A stretch of DNA of 64,000 nt from Aquila chrysaetos chrysaetos (GCF_900496995.4 NC_044022.1:13468938-13532937); one strand, 5' to 3'. Positions 13,516 to 27,327 are shown, counted from the first letter of the stretch. Translations and numbers: made by a program. The notes: generated by a model not told the origin, from the sequence alone.

Positions 13516-16089
13516 GAGAACAATGTCATTCATGGGTTTTTTGATGAAGTAGCCTTGGTTTTGGTTTTAATTAATCAATGCATCTTCCTATTTTTTTACC
13601 AAATATTTATCCCAGTCCAGGTGAAATGAAATTGTACATGCGCTCTGATGGGCATTCCTCCTTTAGTATGAACAGAGCAAAGACATTTAGAAAATTTTCC
13701 AGTTTGTTCAGGACTTTGGCAGTCAAAGAGAATATATTTCTATTCATTATTTCAACAAATAGATCTTACTTAATGAATATTCCTGGTTCTGTGATTTGCG
13801 CAGATATTTCCTGGAGCTTAGTCTACACCCTCAACTCCCAGCACGTTTTGTTAAAAGATTTCAGACCTGCTACCAGTTTGGGCAGATCTCCTTTTTCTTT
13901 TTTTTCTTCTATTTTTTTCTCCTGATGAATAAAACATATAGGAATCTTTAAGATTAAATAATCCACTCAGACAATCACTCAAAAAGGAAGAAAAATAATT
14001 TCCATTACAGTACACGTATTTTTTCAACATGTATTGTGACCCCTGCCACATCATCACTGGTCTATGAGTTTCCATAACCAGCAGGCTGCTTTCCCACGTC
14101 TCAAAGTGGGTGAGCTGTAACAAAGGCTTTACACCATGAAACATTTAAAATGAAAAGGAAATTATAGCTTTCAACAAAGTTTATGTGGTTTTGTTCAGAC
14201 CAACTTTGAGACAATCACCTTTGATAAGAAAGTGCACTTTCTAGTGAGATTAATTTCTTGTCTTTTTAAAATAACAAGGTCAGCCTAAGAAAAAACTATT
14301 GTCACAAACTGTCATAAATTCAAAACTCAGTTTGGGTTTTGGTCACGGTCTACACTGAGCCACCACTAGACTGAAAGGAAAACAAGGAAAAACTTCAAGT
14401 CTGCTCTCTTTGTTGCATCTTCTTGCTGTTATGATAGACTAAATTACCTCTTGATTACTTGCTCCTTGTCCTCATAATTCTTCCATTCTTGATTGTACAG
14501 GGCTGTAGAGTGATAAATATATAAAAAAACAACTGCAAGCTTTAATTCACATTTTTAATTCTCTCCTTAAAAACGACTTTTGATTCTCCTGTCCAGCTCC
14601 CTCCTGCACAGTGTACACACCTACTGAGTCACTATGTCACATCTATAATATCAGTCACAATTTAAAAAAAGAAACAACTGCTGCTTTTGCATGGGTCAGG
14701 ACAGCAGTTCTAGTGCTGTGACCTGGTTCTTATTTGGGTAATTGCATTCTGTACTATTTGAAAGCTTTTTAATGTTCTGGTGAAACAGAACATTCTTCAT
14801 ATCTTTTCTGAACAACTGCTAACACTTTGGAACATTTACTGACTGAGGTTTATACCAGAGATAGAAACCTCTTCTGATGAGCAAAGTCCTGCATTAGTAA
14901 CAGAAAGCATGTTAAATATATCAGTCTACAAGAGGCATCTAAATATAACAGTATAATTTTCTGGTTTAAGATTCATTTTGTATTTATGCTTTGTTTACTC
15001 AAAAACTGCTTTTCCTTTGATTTCATAATGATGCCCAAAGCACAGAGCTGTGGCTCCGATTCAGATTTCCTTTTGGATCACACATGGTGGCTTTGGTCAT
15101 GTTCATTTTCCCCATTTGCTTGTAAAAGGGTGAATATAACTAGGCACATGACAATTAGAAGCGTTTTGTAAACAACTTCATATATTGTCCTGGGAATCAC
15201 AGCACTTCATTTTCCAGAATACAGATGACTTTTAGATAACCGTCATATTAAATGCATCAGTTTCTTATCATGCTTTTTATTTTCAGTCCGTTGTGATAGA
15301 GCACCTTCACACAAACACACTGTTGATCACTTTTCGTTACTTAAAAATCAGGACTGAACGTTGTGTTTTGAAAGACCAGCGAAAGAGGAGTGAGCTCAGA
15401 AAGGAACCATGCTAAAAAGATTGAGCAAACATAACTTATGGCAGAATGGTCATGCAATATAGCCTAGGGTTAAAGACTAAAGGAAAAGATGCCATTTACT
15501 GATAAGAAAGATGTACAAATGTAAGAACAGATATGAAGCCAAATAAGAAAAGCTTAGTTTATATTTTTTAACCTTAAATGTTCCCTGTTTTGCTAGCAGA
15601 TTTTAATGTACCCAATTGGTATGTATTGCTCATGTATTCTGAATTTGGGATTTGGCAAAAGGAGGGAAATTTTCTGCTAGCTCAGAGAGGAATGATACAG
15701 TTTGGACATCATTGGGTAGAGTCCGGGCAGTTGTAACATTCCTCAAATCCAAAGTAATAATTTTGGGAGGTTTAATATATTTATATAAAATGGTATATAA
15801 AATTATATGTGATGTTTATATGGTATAAATTATAAAAAAGATAAAATATAAGAATATTTTACTATTAAAATAATTCATCCCCCTCCACTTTTTTCTGGTG
15901 ACTTCCAATAGCTTGGAACAAGTGTCCTATTCATTTATCAATTGTATTCTACTAGGAATCAAGCTTACACCCTATCTCAGACAGAATTTGCATCTAATCT
16001 GTTTATTCAGATTTGTATGCTAATGTTAGCAGATTTTTGGTGGTCTATTTATTGGAAATGTTGCAGAAATCAAGCAGTTCCGGCTTAAG

Positions 16090-16320
16090 GTGAGATTTGT
16101 TGTTGAATGAGTGATGAAGAAGAATAGGACGAACAGGCTACAAAAAAGCGAAGCCAGCCGGGCTTCTGTCTCTGCAGCGGAGGCTCCCACGGGTGCCCCA
16201 AATGTGCTCATGGCATCGGCGTCACTGCCAGGCCTTCTCCTTTCTATTCATCGCTTCCTTCATCCCTCCCGCCACCTGCTGCCACCACTCTGGGGATACC
16301 TCTGGTAACCTAGCTCCTAA
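16090..16320. other. Small GC/CpG islet in AT-rich flank
   Basis: About 230 bases with several CpGs and far higher GC than the surroundings, including a CT- and CCTCC-rich right half near 16230-16300. Overlapping open frames of about 60-95 codons exist on both strands. Possible identities are an enhancer, a non-coding RNA exon or promoter, or a decayed insertion. Nothing in it identifies one of these. Confidence 0.35.
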
Positions 16321-19300
16321 CTCATTTATCTATTTTTCCGTGACCAGTGATAATCTTTTTTTTTTAATTTTATGGCAAGCAGCACTACAGATAGCACCTC
16401 AGTATGCAATTTTTTTGTCGTTACATTTCCCTGTGAGTGCACTGGCTCCTCAAAGTGAAAATGTAGCTATTATTTTTTAGCCTAAGGATGGCAGAAGAAG
16501 TCGTGAGAAAATGACACCCTACAATATCCCTGTAAAGATGCTTTATGGCTGGAATTTCAAAGCCAGCATATCTGGAGATTAATTTTAGGGCAGAGTGTTT
16601 AACAGCTGTAGCAGGCTTCTGGCGTTGTGATTAAATGAACATCTTCCTCACATGTATCTATATTTCTGTACACAACAAACTACACCATCATCTTAACATT
16701 TATCTTTTGTTTTATATGAGATTAACTGAATCTCTTTTTCTGTGAGAGGTTTTCAGGATACTTTTTGTTCTGTTAAATACTTAACATAGAACTGGGGGCT
16801 CGGATCAATGACAGACACCTCTAGGGATGAACACAACACCAGCAACTACAACTGATAACAGAACTAATGAGGCTGTTTGACAAAGGAATATTTTAGCCAG
16901 AGTTTCTCAGAATCAAGGACTAGAAAGTCTGTGCTCTTTACCAACATGAATAAACTTGCTTCTTTGGAGTTAGTGTAAAACACAAGAAACCAGGTCTTTT
17001 AGATCTTTCCATGTCTAGTTAAGGGAGTCATCTTCAATTTGTCATTTTAGGGAACATAAAAACAGTTTGTGTAACTTGAAGGTTTCCGTCTGTAGTAAAT
17101 AATGTTTTCTCAATCTGTTAAACAGCTCAGAATTTATACCAGTTTAGTTTAGACGGCCTTCTCATCTTTTAGAAAATCCCCTTTAATTAAAGTGGTGACC
17201 TCTTATTTTTCATATTCCATACAAGTTTCACTATTTATTTCATTTATAAAGGGCATGTAGTAATGTTAAATTTCAGTGATGAAATTTAATTTGCTCTGAT
17301 TCACTTAAGAAGCTGAGCAGCCATCATGTCTCAGGGGTATATCTTCCCTTCACTTTCTGTTGTTTAATATCCCATGTCCAAATCAGTGCCTAGCAGGCTT
17401 GTGGCTTCATTCTGGCTTTTTCTTTATCGAATAGTGAGTAATAAATTGAAATCTGCTGAGGTTTAAATTGAATGTTTGCATGGCAAATCTCTACTTGTGG
17501 GTTTCTTGACCATCTTTTTGCTGCTTTCAATATGGGGTCATACTTCCTTTCAGGAGAATTTGGTGTAACTTAGCCCTTTTTGATCAGCCAAATGTGAAAC
17601 ACTGGCTTCATCTGACACCTTGAAAGCAGTTTACTACTAAGACAAGTATCCAGACCCAAAGGTATAAATATGAGTCTCTTCTGGGCTTCTTGGGAAACAA
17701 TGACCTGGCATTTATTATCCCTAAATGACATGCTTTAAGGGGACTTTAGAACTGGGACAATGAAAGAATATTGGTCCCTTGACAGCTTTTAAGTTGAATA
17801 ACTTCACTGGATCTAATGCAGCTGTGCTGATCTATGGCATTCAAGTATCTCATACAAAACGCAGAGTCTAATATTTCAGTTCTATAATGCTTGGTCAATT
17901 CAGAAACAATCGGCAATACTTGGAGTAGATTTTACTGTCATACATCGTCTGGAAAGAACTGCACCTTTCAAAAGGTGGAGGATTCTACCTTGGTCTTTGC
18001 TTACTTTTACCATCGCAGGGCATCTTCCTTCACGCCTTAGCATTTCTACTGCAGAACTGCCTAACTCGTGGACCCTTCACAGCACGATGATCCACACACA
18101 CGATACTAATTTTTTTACCACGCAGCTAAATTTGTCACACACGTGCTTATCTGTCTTGTTCTCTATAAATTATGGAAAAACACTGCTTTGCCACACCATG
18201 GGATAATAATTTGGTTTTAATTCAATCAGGTAACTAACTCAGCCATTTTCAACAGCACACTTTCACTCTGCTGTGCAGCAATAATGCAGACCTCCTGTCT
18301 CCTCCTTACATTCCCCTTATACCACACACCCAGCGATGAAGATTGAGGAGGGTTTAACAATTAATAAACTAATTTAATTTCTGGAAAAATTAATTGAAGA
18401 CATAAACACTGTTTTTCCCCAGACTCTTAAAATCAGAAAACAGGCAAAGTAAATCTTCCTCTTGATAGCTGTTTTCCTCAAATGGCACTGTATAAATGAA
18501 AAGTTATTATTTAAAATTGTCTTATCCAGTGAGAAAATTGGATCCATTAAATATAAAGACAGAGAACACTGTAAGACATGATCTGCAAAGCCCAGCCAAG
18601 AATGTCAACACACAGCAGAGGGAAAGATAAGAGTTGTTTCAAAACTGACAAAAACTTGAAGAACTATTTTGCTCTAGTACTATATTTTATGATGACACAA
18701 AAAGACCAAAAGGTTGTTTAGATGAAAGCTTGGTAGCAATGTAAAGTTATATATCTGGTTGAAACTAGAAAATTACTATTCACTGACAAGAAGTTCCATA
18801 TTTGCACATGCAGTTTTTAATAAATTTTTAGGAAAATTGATTTTTCACAGACATACCTATTTTCAACAAGAAAATCATTCATGCGTAGATAAGATATTAA
18901 CTATTAGGCAATACAAATTCCTTATATTCTGTCTTAACAAATTTAAGTTCTCATAGTAATGAGTAACTACAGCACAATTTGATTTAGCTGTTGTTTAATT
19001 CAGTGTATTTTAACCAAGTAAATTGGTGAATTCATCAAAGAAAATACTGTGAGAAATCAGCATCTGTTTGTGAAGGAGCCATGAAGAAAAACTGGATAAT
19101 TTCTGGATGTAAGGAATTTAATGATGACGAATAAGTAAGACTTAAGAGTTAGTCTTTACATTCTGGGCTTAGATTTAAGATAACAGTATGTCCTATAAAG
19201 AGCAAATAAAAGTCAAATGGAGATTGGTGAGGAAGTTTAAATTAAAGTATCTTATTGAGATCTGATGTGTGCTAAGGAGACCCTATTTATACAACCAGTA

Positions 19301-22300
19301 TGACAGACTCAATGCAGAGTCCAGAGCCTAATTCCTGTTGGCAATGTAGCCCCATGTTCTCGCAGCAGCGGTTTTATTAACACAGCTCATTCATGTACAG
19401 AAAGTAGCTTGGTCTGACCTCTAAGTAGGCAGGATGGCCAACAAAAAACCCTAATTTTTTAAATTAAGCAATTTTGATATAGAAACTGTTAAAGGTGAGC
19501 AGACATGGAAAATATTTGTGCCATTTTAAAATTTACATATTCATATAGAACCTTTCTCTCATTTAGGAGACTAAGCAGGCTCACATCTAATGCAACAAAG
19601 TTTCACAGCAGAGGTATAATATGGTGTAACTTAATACACGAAGAATGCCTTGAAAGACATATTTGTGCTTTTCTTTTTCCCGAATTATATGGCAGACTAT
19701 TATTACAAAATTGGATTTTGCAGAATGCTAGAACAATTTTTGAGATTTATGCTATTACATTGATTATCTGGGTTACACCATGTCAAAGGGGCATATGTAT
19801 TTTGGAAAAGTAAATTTATATTTTGGAAGCTTTGAATAATTTTATTGCTGAGTTCTAAATAGGAAAAAAATTATAAAGGACATAATTAAAGGAAGAATCC
19901 AAGAACCTTCTGATTCAAACAAAAACAAAAGAAGAAAAAAAAGGAAGGTTTAGATCTCAGGTGACATCAATGCAAAGTAGTGTCCTTTTTTGACCTAAGT
20001 AGTATTATGGTTATTGACTTCACATGATTTTTCTAATATAAAAGTTTAAGAGAGCTTTTGGTTTTGATCCCTCTTTTGCCACCCAAGAGTAATCTAATTG
20101 AGGTCAGTTCATCTACAGAAATGTGAAAAAACCAACATGCCCACACCTGGGCACCTAGACCACTTAAATCACAGCTAAGGCTGAATCAGGCAAATGTTGG
20201 CACTCATGTCTCCACAAGTGCTTTGACCAGCCTACTCTGGAGTATAACCTAACCCTGCCTGTGCCACTGGTTTGAGACAGAAAGTTTACTGTTCCCTACC
20301 TCCTGTTGCACAAACGCTTGTGCAAAAAGCCTGCAGCTAGGTGCAGGTACATTGGGCTTCTCTGCTTTCCTAGAGTACCTCTGTGGAAAGCTGCGTGGTT
20401 TGTCAGGCAGAGGTGGACAGAGCTGGACCCAGAACAACATGCAGGATGAGAGAGAGAGTAAATAAAATTACCCGGAATTCCATAAGAACCAAAACTCTCT
20501 GGAAATTTGTTATATAGCGGATGGAGTTTTAAGCAATGTTTTAATCTTTATCTAGCAGCGATGGGACACAGTAAAATAAGAAACTCAGATTATTTTTTAC
20601 ATGCTTGATATGACGCCATTTAGCCATTTCCAATTAATTTTGGGATAGCTAATTATGACGCAATGGATTAATACTGTATTTCATATAAAAATTAATATAT
20701 GCCTTTAACCTGAGGTTATGAAAAGAAACTGATACTTCAGAGGAGTTTGTGAATATGCTAAGGCTGAAGAGCCAACTTTGAGACTTCACAGGACAACCAA
20801 GTGCCCAGTGGGAAATTAGACTGTGAGTAGAAACAGGAAGAAAAACTTGGGAATATAATAAGTAGATGCAAGATTAACCCTTGCTAAGACAATTTGAATT
20901 TGCATAGGAAGGATGTCTCTTATAAAATTAAAGTTGGCAGCAAAGGCTACACAAATGTAAAAGAAAATCATGCCTACTTCCACTTACGGTGCAGCTCAAC
21001 TCCAAGGTCAGCTCTACTTCATCCAGCTTGCGAACTCTTAAGAAAGTGTCATAGTTAGGTTCAAGCCTCGTTTTATCTCTGTGTTGAATAGCACTTTCAC
21101 ATCAATGTGGATCTCCAAATTTACTTGTAAATTTCCTGAGGTTCTATCCAGTTTTTATCTTCTTTTCTATGATTATTTAGGACTCACAATTTAATCAGGA
21201 TATTATTTTTAATACTTCTGAAGAATTATCAACTACTTCTTTCTGAATTTCAGAGATGCTAACATCTGTTTAGTAGCACTGGTTGCAACTTCCTAGTCTC
21301 CAGCCAGCAAACAAGACTTGTTGCAATACACTGACTAGCATGAATGCTAAGCTGCTGGGAGTCATCTCATTCCACCTAGCAGCACTGGGTTCAACTGTCT
21401 GTATACAGCCACTTTACATATTTAGATGAAAAATGTATTATTTCACATATACAGGTAATTGAATGCCACATTTTACATAAAGCATCCTTTATTTCTTTGT
21501 CCTGAGGCTAGACAATATAGCAACAAAGCCACTTTGAGGAAGACGATGGGTTTGGGTAAAGGTCTCCTAGCTAGGCCTTGAGGGACGCACAGCATGTGCC
21601 CTTTGACACCTCGAGGTGATGCGTTCATTGAAAGCCACAGGACAAAATATTCGAGAAAGTTTTTGAGGATGTCATCTAGAAAGCAATGACATTCTCTGTA
21701 GTGCATAAAACCAAAAAGCATCGCACTTCTCTTTTCTTCTCACTTCTCATGCTCCTACTTATTTTCTCAGCTACAAGCGTATTCTGTTCTGCAGTTCAGT
21801 GAGCGTTAGCCAAAGTATAAACAGGCAAAGAACAATAAGTAAAATATATGACCTCTGTCCCAGCAGCAGCCATCACTTTCGTGAACATAACTCAATACCC
21901 ATCTATTTCCCTGCTTTGGAAAATTTACAAAGATAAATGTGTCTCGGAGCCCACTTCACCTCCCGTATCAGTATTATCCCTGTGGCAACTTCAGCACCTG
22001 AGAGCAAGAAATAATGTCATGTGCACTGTGAGTAGCTTCCTTTCCCTCATCTCCTTTTATAACTCTATTGCTTACTTTCTTTGCTGCATACCTTGCTGTT
22101 TGCAGATCCCTTTTGCATTTACGTTTGTTTCAAGGCACCCTTGTATTTAGTAAGCCAAAAATTTTGACCGCTCTTTTTTAATCTAATCATTTAGCTTAAG
22201 CTATAAACCGCCCGATAACAGACCACAGAGAGTAATTACATTGTGGCATGCCCTTGCTTAGCAGAAAAAAAAGTATGCTTACAGTGCAGTTTCCAAAACT

Positions 22301-23003
22301 ATGATTCCAATAATATTTTTAATCTTTGTAGTAGAGCACATTGATAACTGCATTTTAAGGATTTAGGACTTTGTTCAGACCTCTTACGTTAGGCATTGAT
22401 CTTAGACATTGCACTGCCAAAAAATCATGGCTCTTAATCAGAGTGCTTCAGATCACAGAAGTCCCTTCTATCTTTAATAAGAAGACATTAAGTGTCTCTG
22501 AAGAGCTCCAGAAGATGAATTGAACTGTCCCCACAGATACCTATGACTCTTACCTGACTAGAGAAGCCTAATCACCTGGCTCAGATGTGAACATTTACAA
22601 TCAGACCTCATCCCTTTAAGTTAAGTGCTTCCATGACTTAGCTGGTACTTCAAAATTATGATCTCTGAGAAGTGCTTATTTAATGTCTGCTGGCATCCTA
22701 ATTTAAGTGAAATACAGCATGCTAACTATGGGTCTAAATATTTACAGACTAGGGATGCAACCACAGAAGTACATATCTCCAAGAAATGTAACACACCAAG
22801 AATGTGCTGTTATTTGCATGACACCACTATTTTTTTAATCCTCTATACTACATGCTGACAACGTGGGGGTTTTTGGTAGTGTTGGAATTGCAAAATGCAG
22901 TTACAGAGGTCTAATTTTTTTTACAAAAATGTTATTTCTGTGATAGAAGCAAAAGCCTCTGAGCCTCTCCTATAGCCTCTAAGACTCTCCTTATACAAGC
23001 TGC

Positions 23004-23019
23004 TTTTTTTTTTTTTTTT
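23004..23019. repeat. Poly(T) run of 16
   Basis: Uninterrupted run of 16 T. No adjoining element that would explain it as a retroposon tail was recognised. Confidence 0.9.
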
Positions 23020-24286
23020 GACCATGAGCTCAGAAGCTCTTTGAAGCGTATAGTCTCTCTTCCTCTTTGTTTATAAAAAGTGAATCACATTTTTGGTTGT
23101 ATCATATCCTAAACAATAATAGTACAAAATTGCCAGGCATTGATTAACTGTGAAAAAACCCCACGTTATTTTTAACTTCTAAGCTCTCTTCTCAAAGACC
23201 CTGTGCAGAACACTGTTGTGGTCACTATAACTGTATGGACTGAGACACTAGTTCAGGTTTTCTAGGGTAATCAATCTGTCCTTTCCCAGATTTAAATATT
23301 AAGTCACTAACTTTATGGTGCTGTTTATATGGAGCGCTCTTGCCACACAAATGGAACACTTTAGTCTGAGAAATGAAACTTAGATTTTGTCGACCTTCAG
23401 GCCATGCTTCAAGAGTATTTTAAGAAAAGGTGGTCATAGAAAAGGTTTGTGATTTTCCTATTTGTAGTGTTTGAGGAGACTGTGTACTTGTCTTTATTTC
23501 TCATACAGCATTTTTTCTTTTTATTTAAACCAACAACATTAGAAATATTTTGAAGGGTCTATAAAAAAATTTTGCTGCTTAAAAGTGTACAGTTGAATGT
23601 TTGAATGGTCAAACACATGCTCAGGCACTACTTAAAAAATTAAATGCAAACCTACAGCATTACAAAGAGAGTTCTCAGTACAATTGTATTACTATTCCTG
23701 TTAACATTTTATACAGGAATAGTGGTGCAAAGCAAGACAGCTGAGAAGTTGTGTTAAGTGCAGCTTTTACTCATCCCCAGTTTTTGAACAGAGCAAGGAA
23801 ATAGTCACAAAAATAATTTGAGCTCTCAAATATTATATTTGCAAGTTCTGGTTGAATTTTAAAAAATGCAATAGTGTCAATCAAACCCTCCAATGTTTTA
23901 CTGTTTGGTTCAAAATAGGTCTATTCCAAAGAACAAATATATTCATACTCTTTGCTTTTTGAAATTTTGATATCCAAGAAAAGCTTACTGAATATAAAAA
24001 AAAGTCATTTTTAGATCTGAATTGAAAACGTCAGTTTCAATTTTAATGGCTTGTTAATGAAAACTAGCTGGGAAAATACCATAAGAAAACCTGTTTTTCT
24101 GTAATGGTGATTGCCACAACAACAGAATGAATAAATCAAAATGAATAAATGACAACACTAGAATGTCAATAAATTTGATAGGGCATACTTTGAAATGTTC
24201 TTACTGAAAAACTTGTGATACCATAGCAATATCAGGGAAAGCATCCAAATGATGTGAGAAAATCTGACAAAAAAAGGAAACAAACG

Positions 24287-24438
24287 AATCACAGAATCAT
24301 AGAACTGTTTGGGTTGGAAAGGACCTTTAAAGGTCATCTAGTCCAACCCCCCTGCCATGGGCAGGGACATCTTTCACTAGATCAGGTTGCTCAAAGCCCT
24401 GTCCAACCTGACCTTGAACACTGCCAGGGATGGGGCAT
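24287..24438 (-). mobile_element. CR1 LINE 3' end, minus orientation
   Basis: Begins AATCACAGAATCATAGAACT, then GTTTGGGTTGGAAAGGACCT, GTCATCTAGTCCAACC, CCATGGGCAGGGACATCTTT, CAGGTTGCTCAAAGCC, and ends near CCAGGGATGGGGCA. This is the reverse complement of the last roughly 150 bases of an avian CR1. It matches the family well, so it is among the younger copies here. It lies about 2.1 kb upstream of the PGR CpG island. Confidence 0.95.
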
Positions 24439-26559
24439 GAAGGTTATGGACAGAATAATATGAAGAAAATAGCAAAAGTTTTCAGTGAAAGTTCATAGAA
24501 ATCATGTGAAGCTGATGTAAATCAAAGTCCAATAAGTGTCCTAAAGAACCCCAAATGTTTTCCTTAAACAATGACAATTCAGCATAATTACTGTTATCAT
24601 TAAAGAACTGAGTATATTTGGCAGGTCATAAAAATGAAGTTAGGAAGGACAACAGAAAACGTGGACAATATTTAACTGCTAACATTTAGACAAATAATGC
24701 AAGTAGTAAATGTATTTCTGGTGAATTTACAGGTATTTATAGTTACATGGCCTTGTTAGTGTAGAATTTTAGCAGACAAGTCATGAGCAGCAGCAAGTTG
24801 GACTTGTGGAAGGAAATTGCTCAGTGCTGCTTTCCTTTCAGGACCCCCTCTATTCCTGCAGTCCGTGGCTCTTTACCTCTCCTAGTCCTGAAGAAATAGT
24901 AAGGAGGGAAGTCACTGTAAGGAAACAAGTCTTTGAAGCGTATTTCTGTAAAGATGCAGGCCATGAATGCTGCATGCATTTGGGGAAGTGGAAATGAGAA
25001 AGCAAGACAGTGGCAATGAACAGGCATGACAACTAGCTGACTAAGCATGAAAACATCAGGGGAAAACCAAAATGAGCACGCAGATGAACAGTGCTGGAGA
25101 TGAACTTCTGTCTCTTCTGAGAAAAGGAAGGCTTGGGAGGAGGGAGAAAAACTGTATCATAAAAACCAGAAACTCAGTAGCCAGAGAAGCACTTCAAATT
25201 GTTTATTTTAATGTCATGTCATAACAGAACTGGATAGTGCCTTTTGAAAGCATTCTTTTAACCTTGGTTCCACGGATAGGTTTTACAAAGACATCTTCAA
25301 TTCTTGCTACTTGCTGGTCAAATGGTTCTCTCCCCTGCTCTCCCCTGCAATATCATCAGTGTGAGACACTGCTGTTCAAGAAATATTCCTATACATAACA
25401 AGTATACTTTGATGTGTATCATTCTGTTGAACCTCCTGAATGTATATAGAGGTGCCTATGTGCCATCAAAGTTTTAAAAAGTTAGTTATTATCACAATGC
25501 CATAATTCTTCTTAAAAAAAGAAAACAAATATTTTCTCCTACTTCTTAAAGGAATAAAAGGCAGACTCCCAAAGCAGTCCATCAGCCAGTAGTATTTTGC
25601 CAAGAATAATGTAGAAAGTACAGACCACATTGAATACGATTTATGTGAAGCCACTGCTTCTATAAACTTGCCCTGTATGATTTCTGATGTTAGCTTTCAG
25701 AACACTGAAATAATTTCAAAAAACTGTGTTTTTCTCCCCAGGAAGCTGTCCTTTTCAGTCTGAAAATATATTGAAAGTAAAATAACAAAAGCAACTATTT
25801 CATGGTGATCAGAGTTTTTGAAAAAAGACGTCTTTTCTGAAAAGCGTGTTATACTTACAGAGCATAAACAAGCACGTAACAGCGCACATTTCTCTATGAA
25901 TCAAAACCACACTGTTTCTACTCAAAGTCATGAGGACTACTCCTATGCTAATTTATTCTTTGTATCTTTCAACACAAGTTTCTTTTCTGAGACTGCTATA
26001 TAACGCAAATTATATGAAGGGTTGGGGGTTTTCTTTCAATTAGTAATGGTCTTATTGAGCTGACTGGGTTCTGCCACAAAGCCAGCATTTTCCACAAAAT
26101 GCCAGGCAGCAATTAGCTGGTGACAGCTTCTTGGTCAGAACTAACTTGAGCTGGATTGTAACTTGCCATATGCAGGCTGGCCAGCCAGCCCCTGTAAACC
26201 AGGTCCATTTTAAATGTCCTCTCATTCATCCTGACAAAGTAATTAAAGGGAAATATTGGAAGCAAAGAATGCCCCATTTTCCCAACATTTTGTAGAAAAA
26301 AACGCCGTGCCTTCTTGGTGTAGAGGGTACTTTGAGGTCCCTGAATGTAATTTAAAGCACTTTACAATGCCTTGGTTTCTTTGCCACTGGAAAATGGATG
26401 TCGTATCAGGGGAGGAACTGGGCCGGAGCTTAATCCTGAAAAATTACAGTGAACGTCTGAAGGGGACGGTGAAAAACAGACAAAAGGAAGACTATACCGT
26501 CGTCACTGCAAACAAGCAAAGCTTGTCTTGCTCTCTGCTCTCCAAAACAGCGACCTACC
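24439..26559. other. Upstream flank of PGR, no gene seen
   Basis: Non-coding by inspection. The part at 26080-26250 is less repetitive and contains a perfect 12-bp palindrome GGCTGGCCAGCC at 26175-26186 and a GGTCA half-site near 26132. It is a plausible distal promoter or enhancer segment for PGR, but that is inference only. Confidence 0.5.
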
Positions 26560-26985
26560 CAGCCTGCCCGTAGCCCGTGCCCAGCCCGGAGCCGCACTTC
26601 TCGGACGGTGAGGCGTGAGGAGGGGGCACCCGCACCAGAGCTGGCGGGGGAAAGGGGATGAGGAGGCAGGGAGAGAGCCAGGCGGCGGGGAGAGGCCAGA
26701 AAGCGCAGACCCGAGGCGCGGGGACACGGACGCGGAGGGAGAGGGATGCGGGCACGGCGAGCGACAGGAGGGAGGGAGGGAGGGCCGGGCCGGGACAGGC
26801 GGAGCGGAGGAGGAGCCGGTGGAAAAGCCGCTGCCGGAGCCGCGGGGCCCGGGACCGGCTGCCCCGGGCAGGCGGAGCGGAGCGGAGCGGCGGCAGGCGG
26901 AGAGCGGGGGGAGGCCCGGGAGGGGCGAGCCCGTGCCCCGCAGCGGCAGCGCATCCCCTCGGTAAGAGCACGGGCCGGCGGCGGG

Positions 26986-27008
26986 GAGGGGCGGGCGAGG
27001 GGGCGTGG
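26986..27008 (+). promoter_or_regulatory. PGR: GC-box cluster (Sp1/KLF-like)
   Basis: GGGGCGGGC at 26988-26996 is followed closely by a GGGGGCGTGG-type box at about 26998-27007, some 410-430 nt before the start codon. Mammalian PGR promoters use Sp1 sites. Function here is inferred. Confidence 0.45.
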
Positions 27009-27277
27009 AGCCGGCGTGGAGCCCGCCCGCCCGGCCCGAGCGGGGACGGCGGGAAGCAGTCGAAGGAAAAGCGGAGCCGGGGGGCAGCGAGCGCCAGCCC
27101 GCTCGCCCGCCGCCGCCGGAGCGTGGCGGGGACCCCGCCGTCCCGCCCGCCGCTCCTCCCGCCTCCCGCCGACGCTCCGGTCGTTTCTCCCCTCCAGGCT
27201 GCACCGCCCGCCGCTCCCTTTCACCCCCCTGCCGGCGTCGGGGGCCGGGGCTGAGCCGCCCCTCCGAAGGCAGCGCC

Positions 27278-27283
27278 ATGTGA
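27278..27283 (+). promoter_or_regulatory. PGR: Minimal upstream ORF: AUG-UGA start-stop
   Basis: ATG directly followed by TGA in the presumed PGR 5' leader, 139 nt before the PR-B start. It has G at -3, a fair initiation context. Start-stop elements can stall initiating ribosomes and lower downstream translation. It matters only if transcription starts upstream of it. Confidence 0.6.
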
Positions 27284-27321
27284 GCGGGACCCGCGCCGCC
27301 GCCTCAGCGGGCGCGCCCGGG

Positions 27322-27327
27322 ATGTGA
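27322..27327 (+). promoter_or_regulatory. PGR: Second minimal upstream ORF: AUG-UGA
   Basis: A second ATG-TGA, 95 nt before the PR-B start, again with G at -3. Together with 27278 these are the only AUGs between about 26960 and the start codon, and both encode no elongated peptide. Confidence 0.6.

Larger units (their letters stand above)
13516..24286. other. Intergenic DNA, no gene seen
   Basis: More than 10 kb without a supported gene. Notable pieces are an AT-rich tract at 15770-15850, a GC- and CpG-enriched islet at 16090-16320, a possible conserved block at 20600-20700, and a 16-T run at 23004-23019. Open frames stay below about 115 codons and resemble no protein I know. Confidence 0.55.

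Noticed and set aside
13077..13925. Several frames of 68-115 codons on both strands
   Set aside because: Most overlap the degraded CR1 copy at 12951-13515 and the rest continue into flanking DNA. CR1 3' regions are non-coding, and no reverse transcriptase motifs are present.
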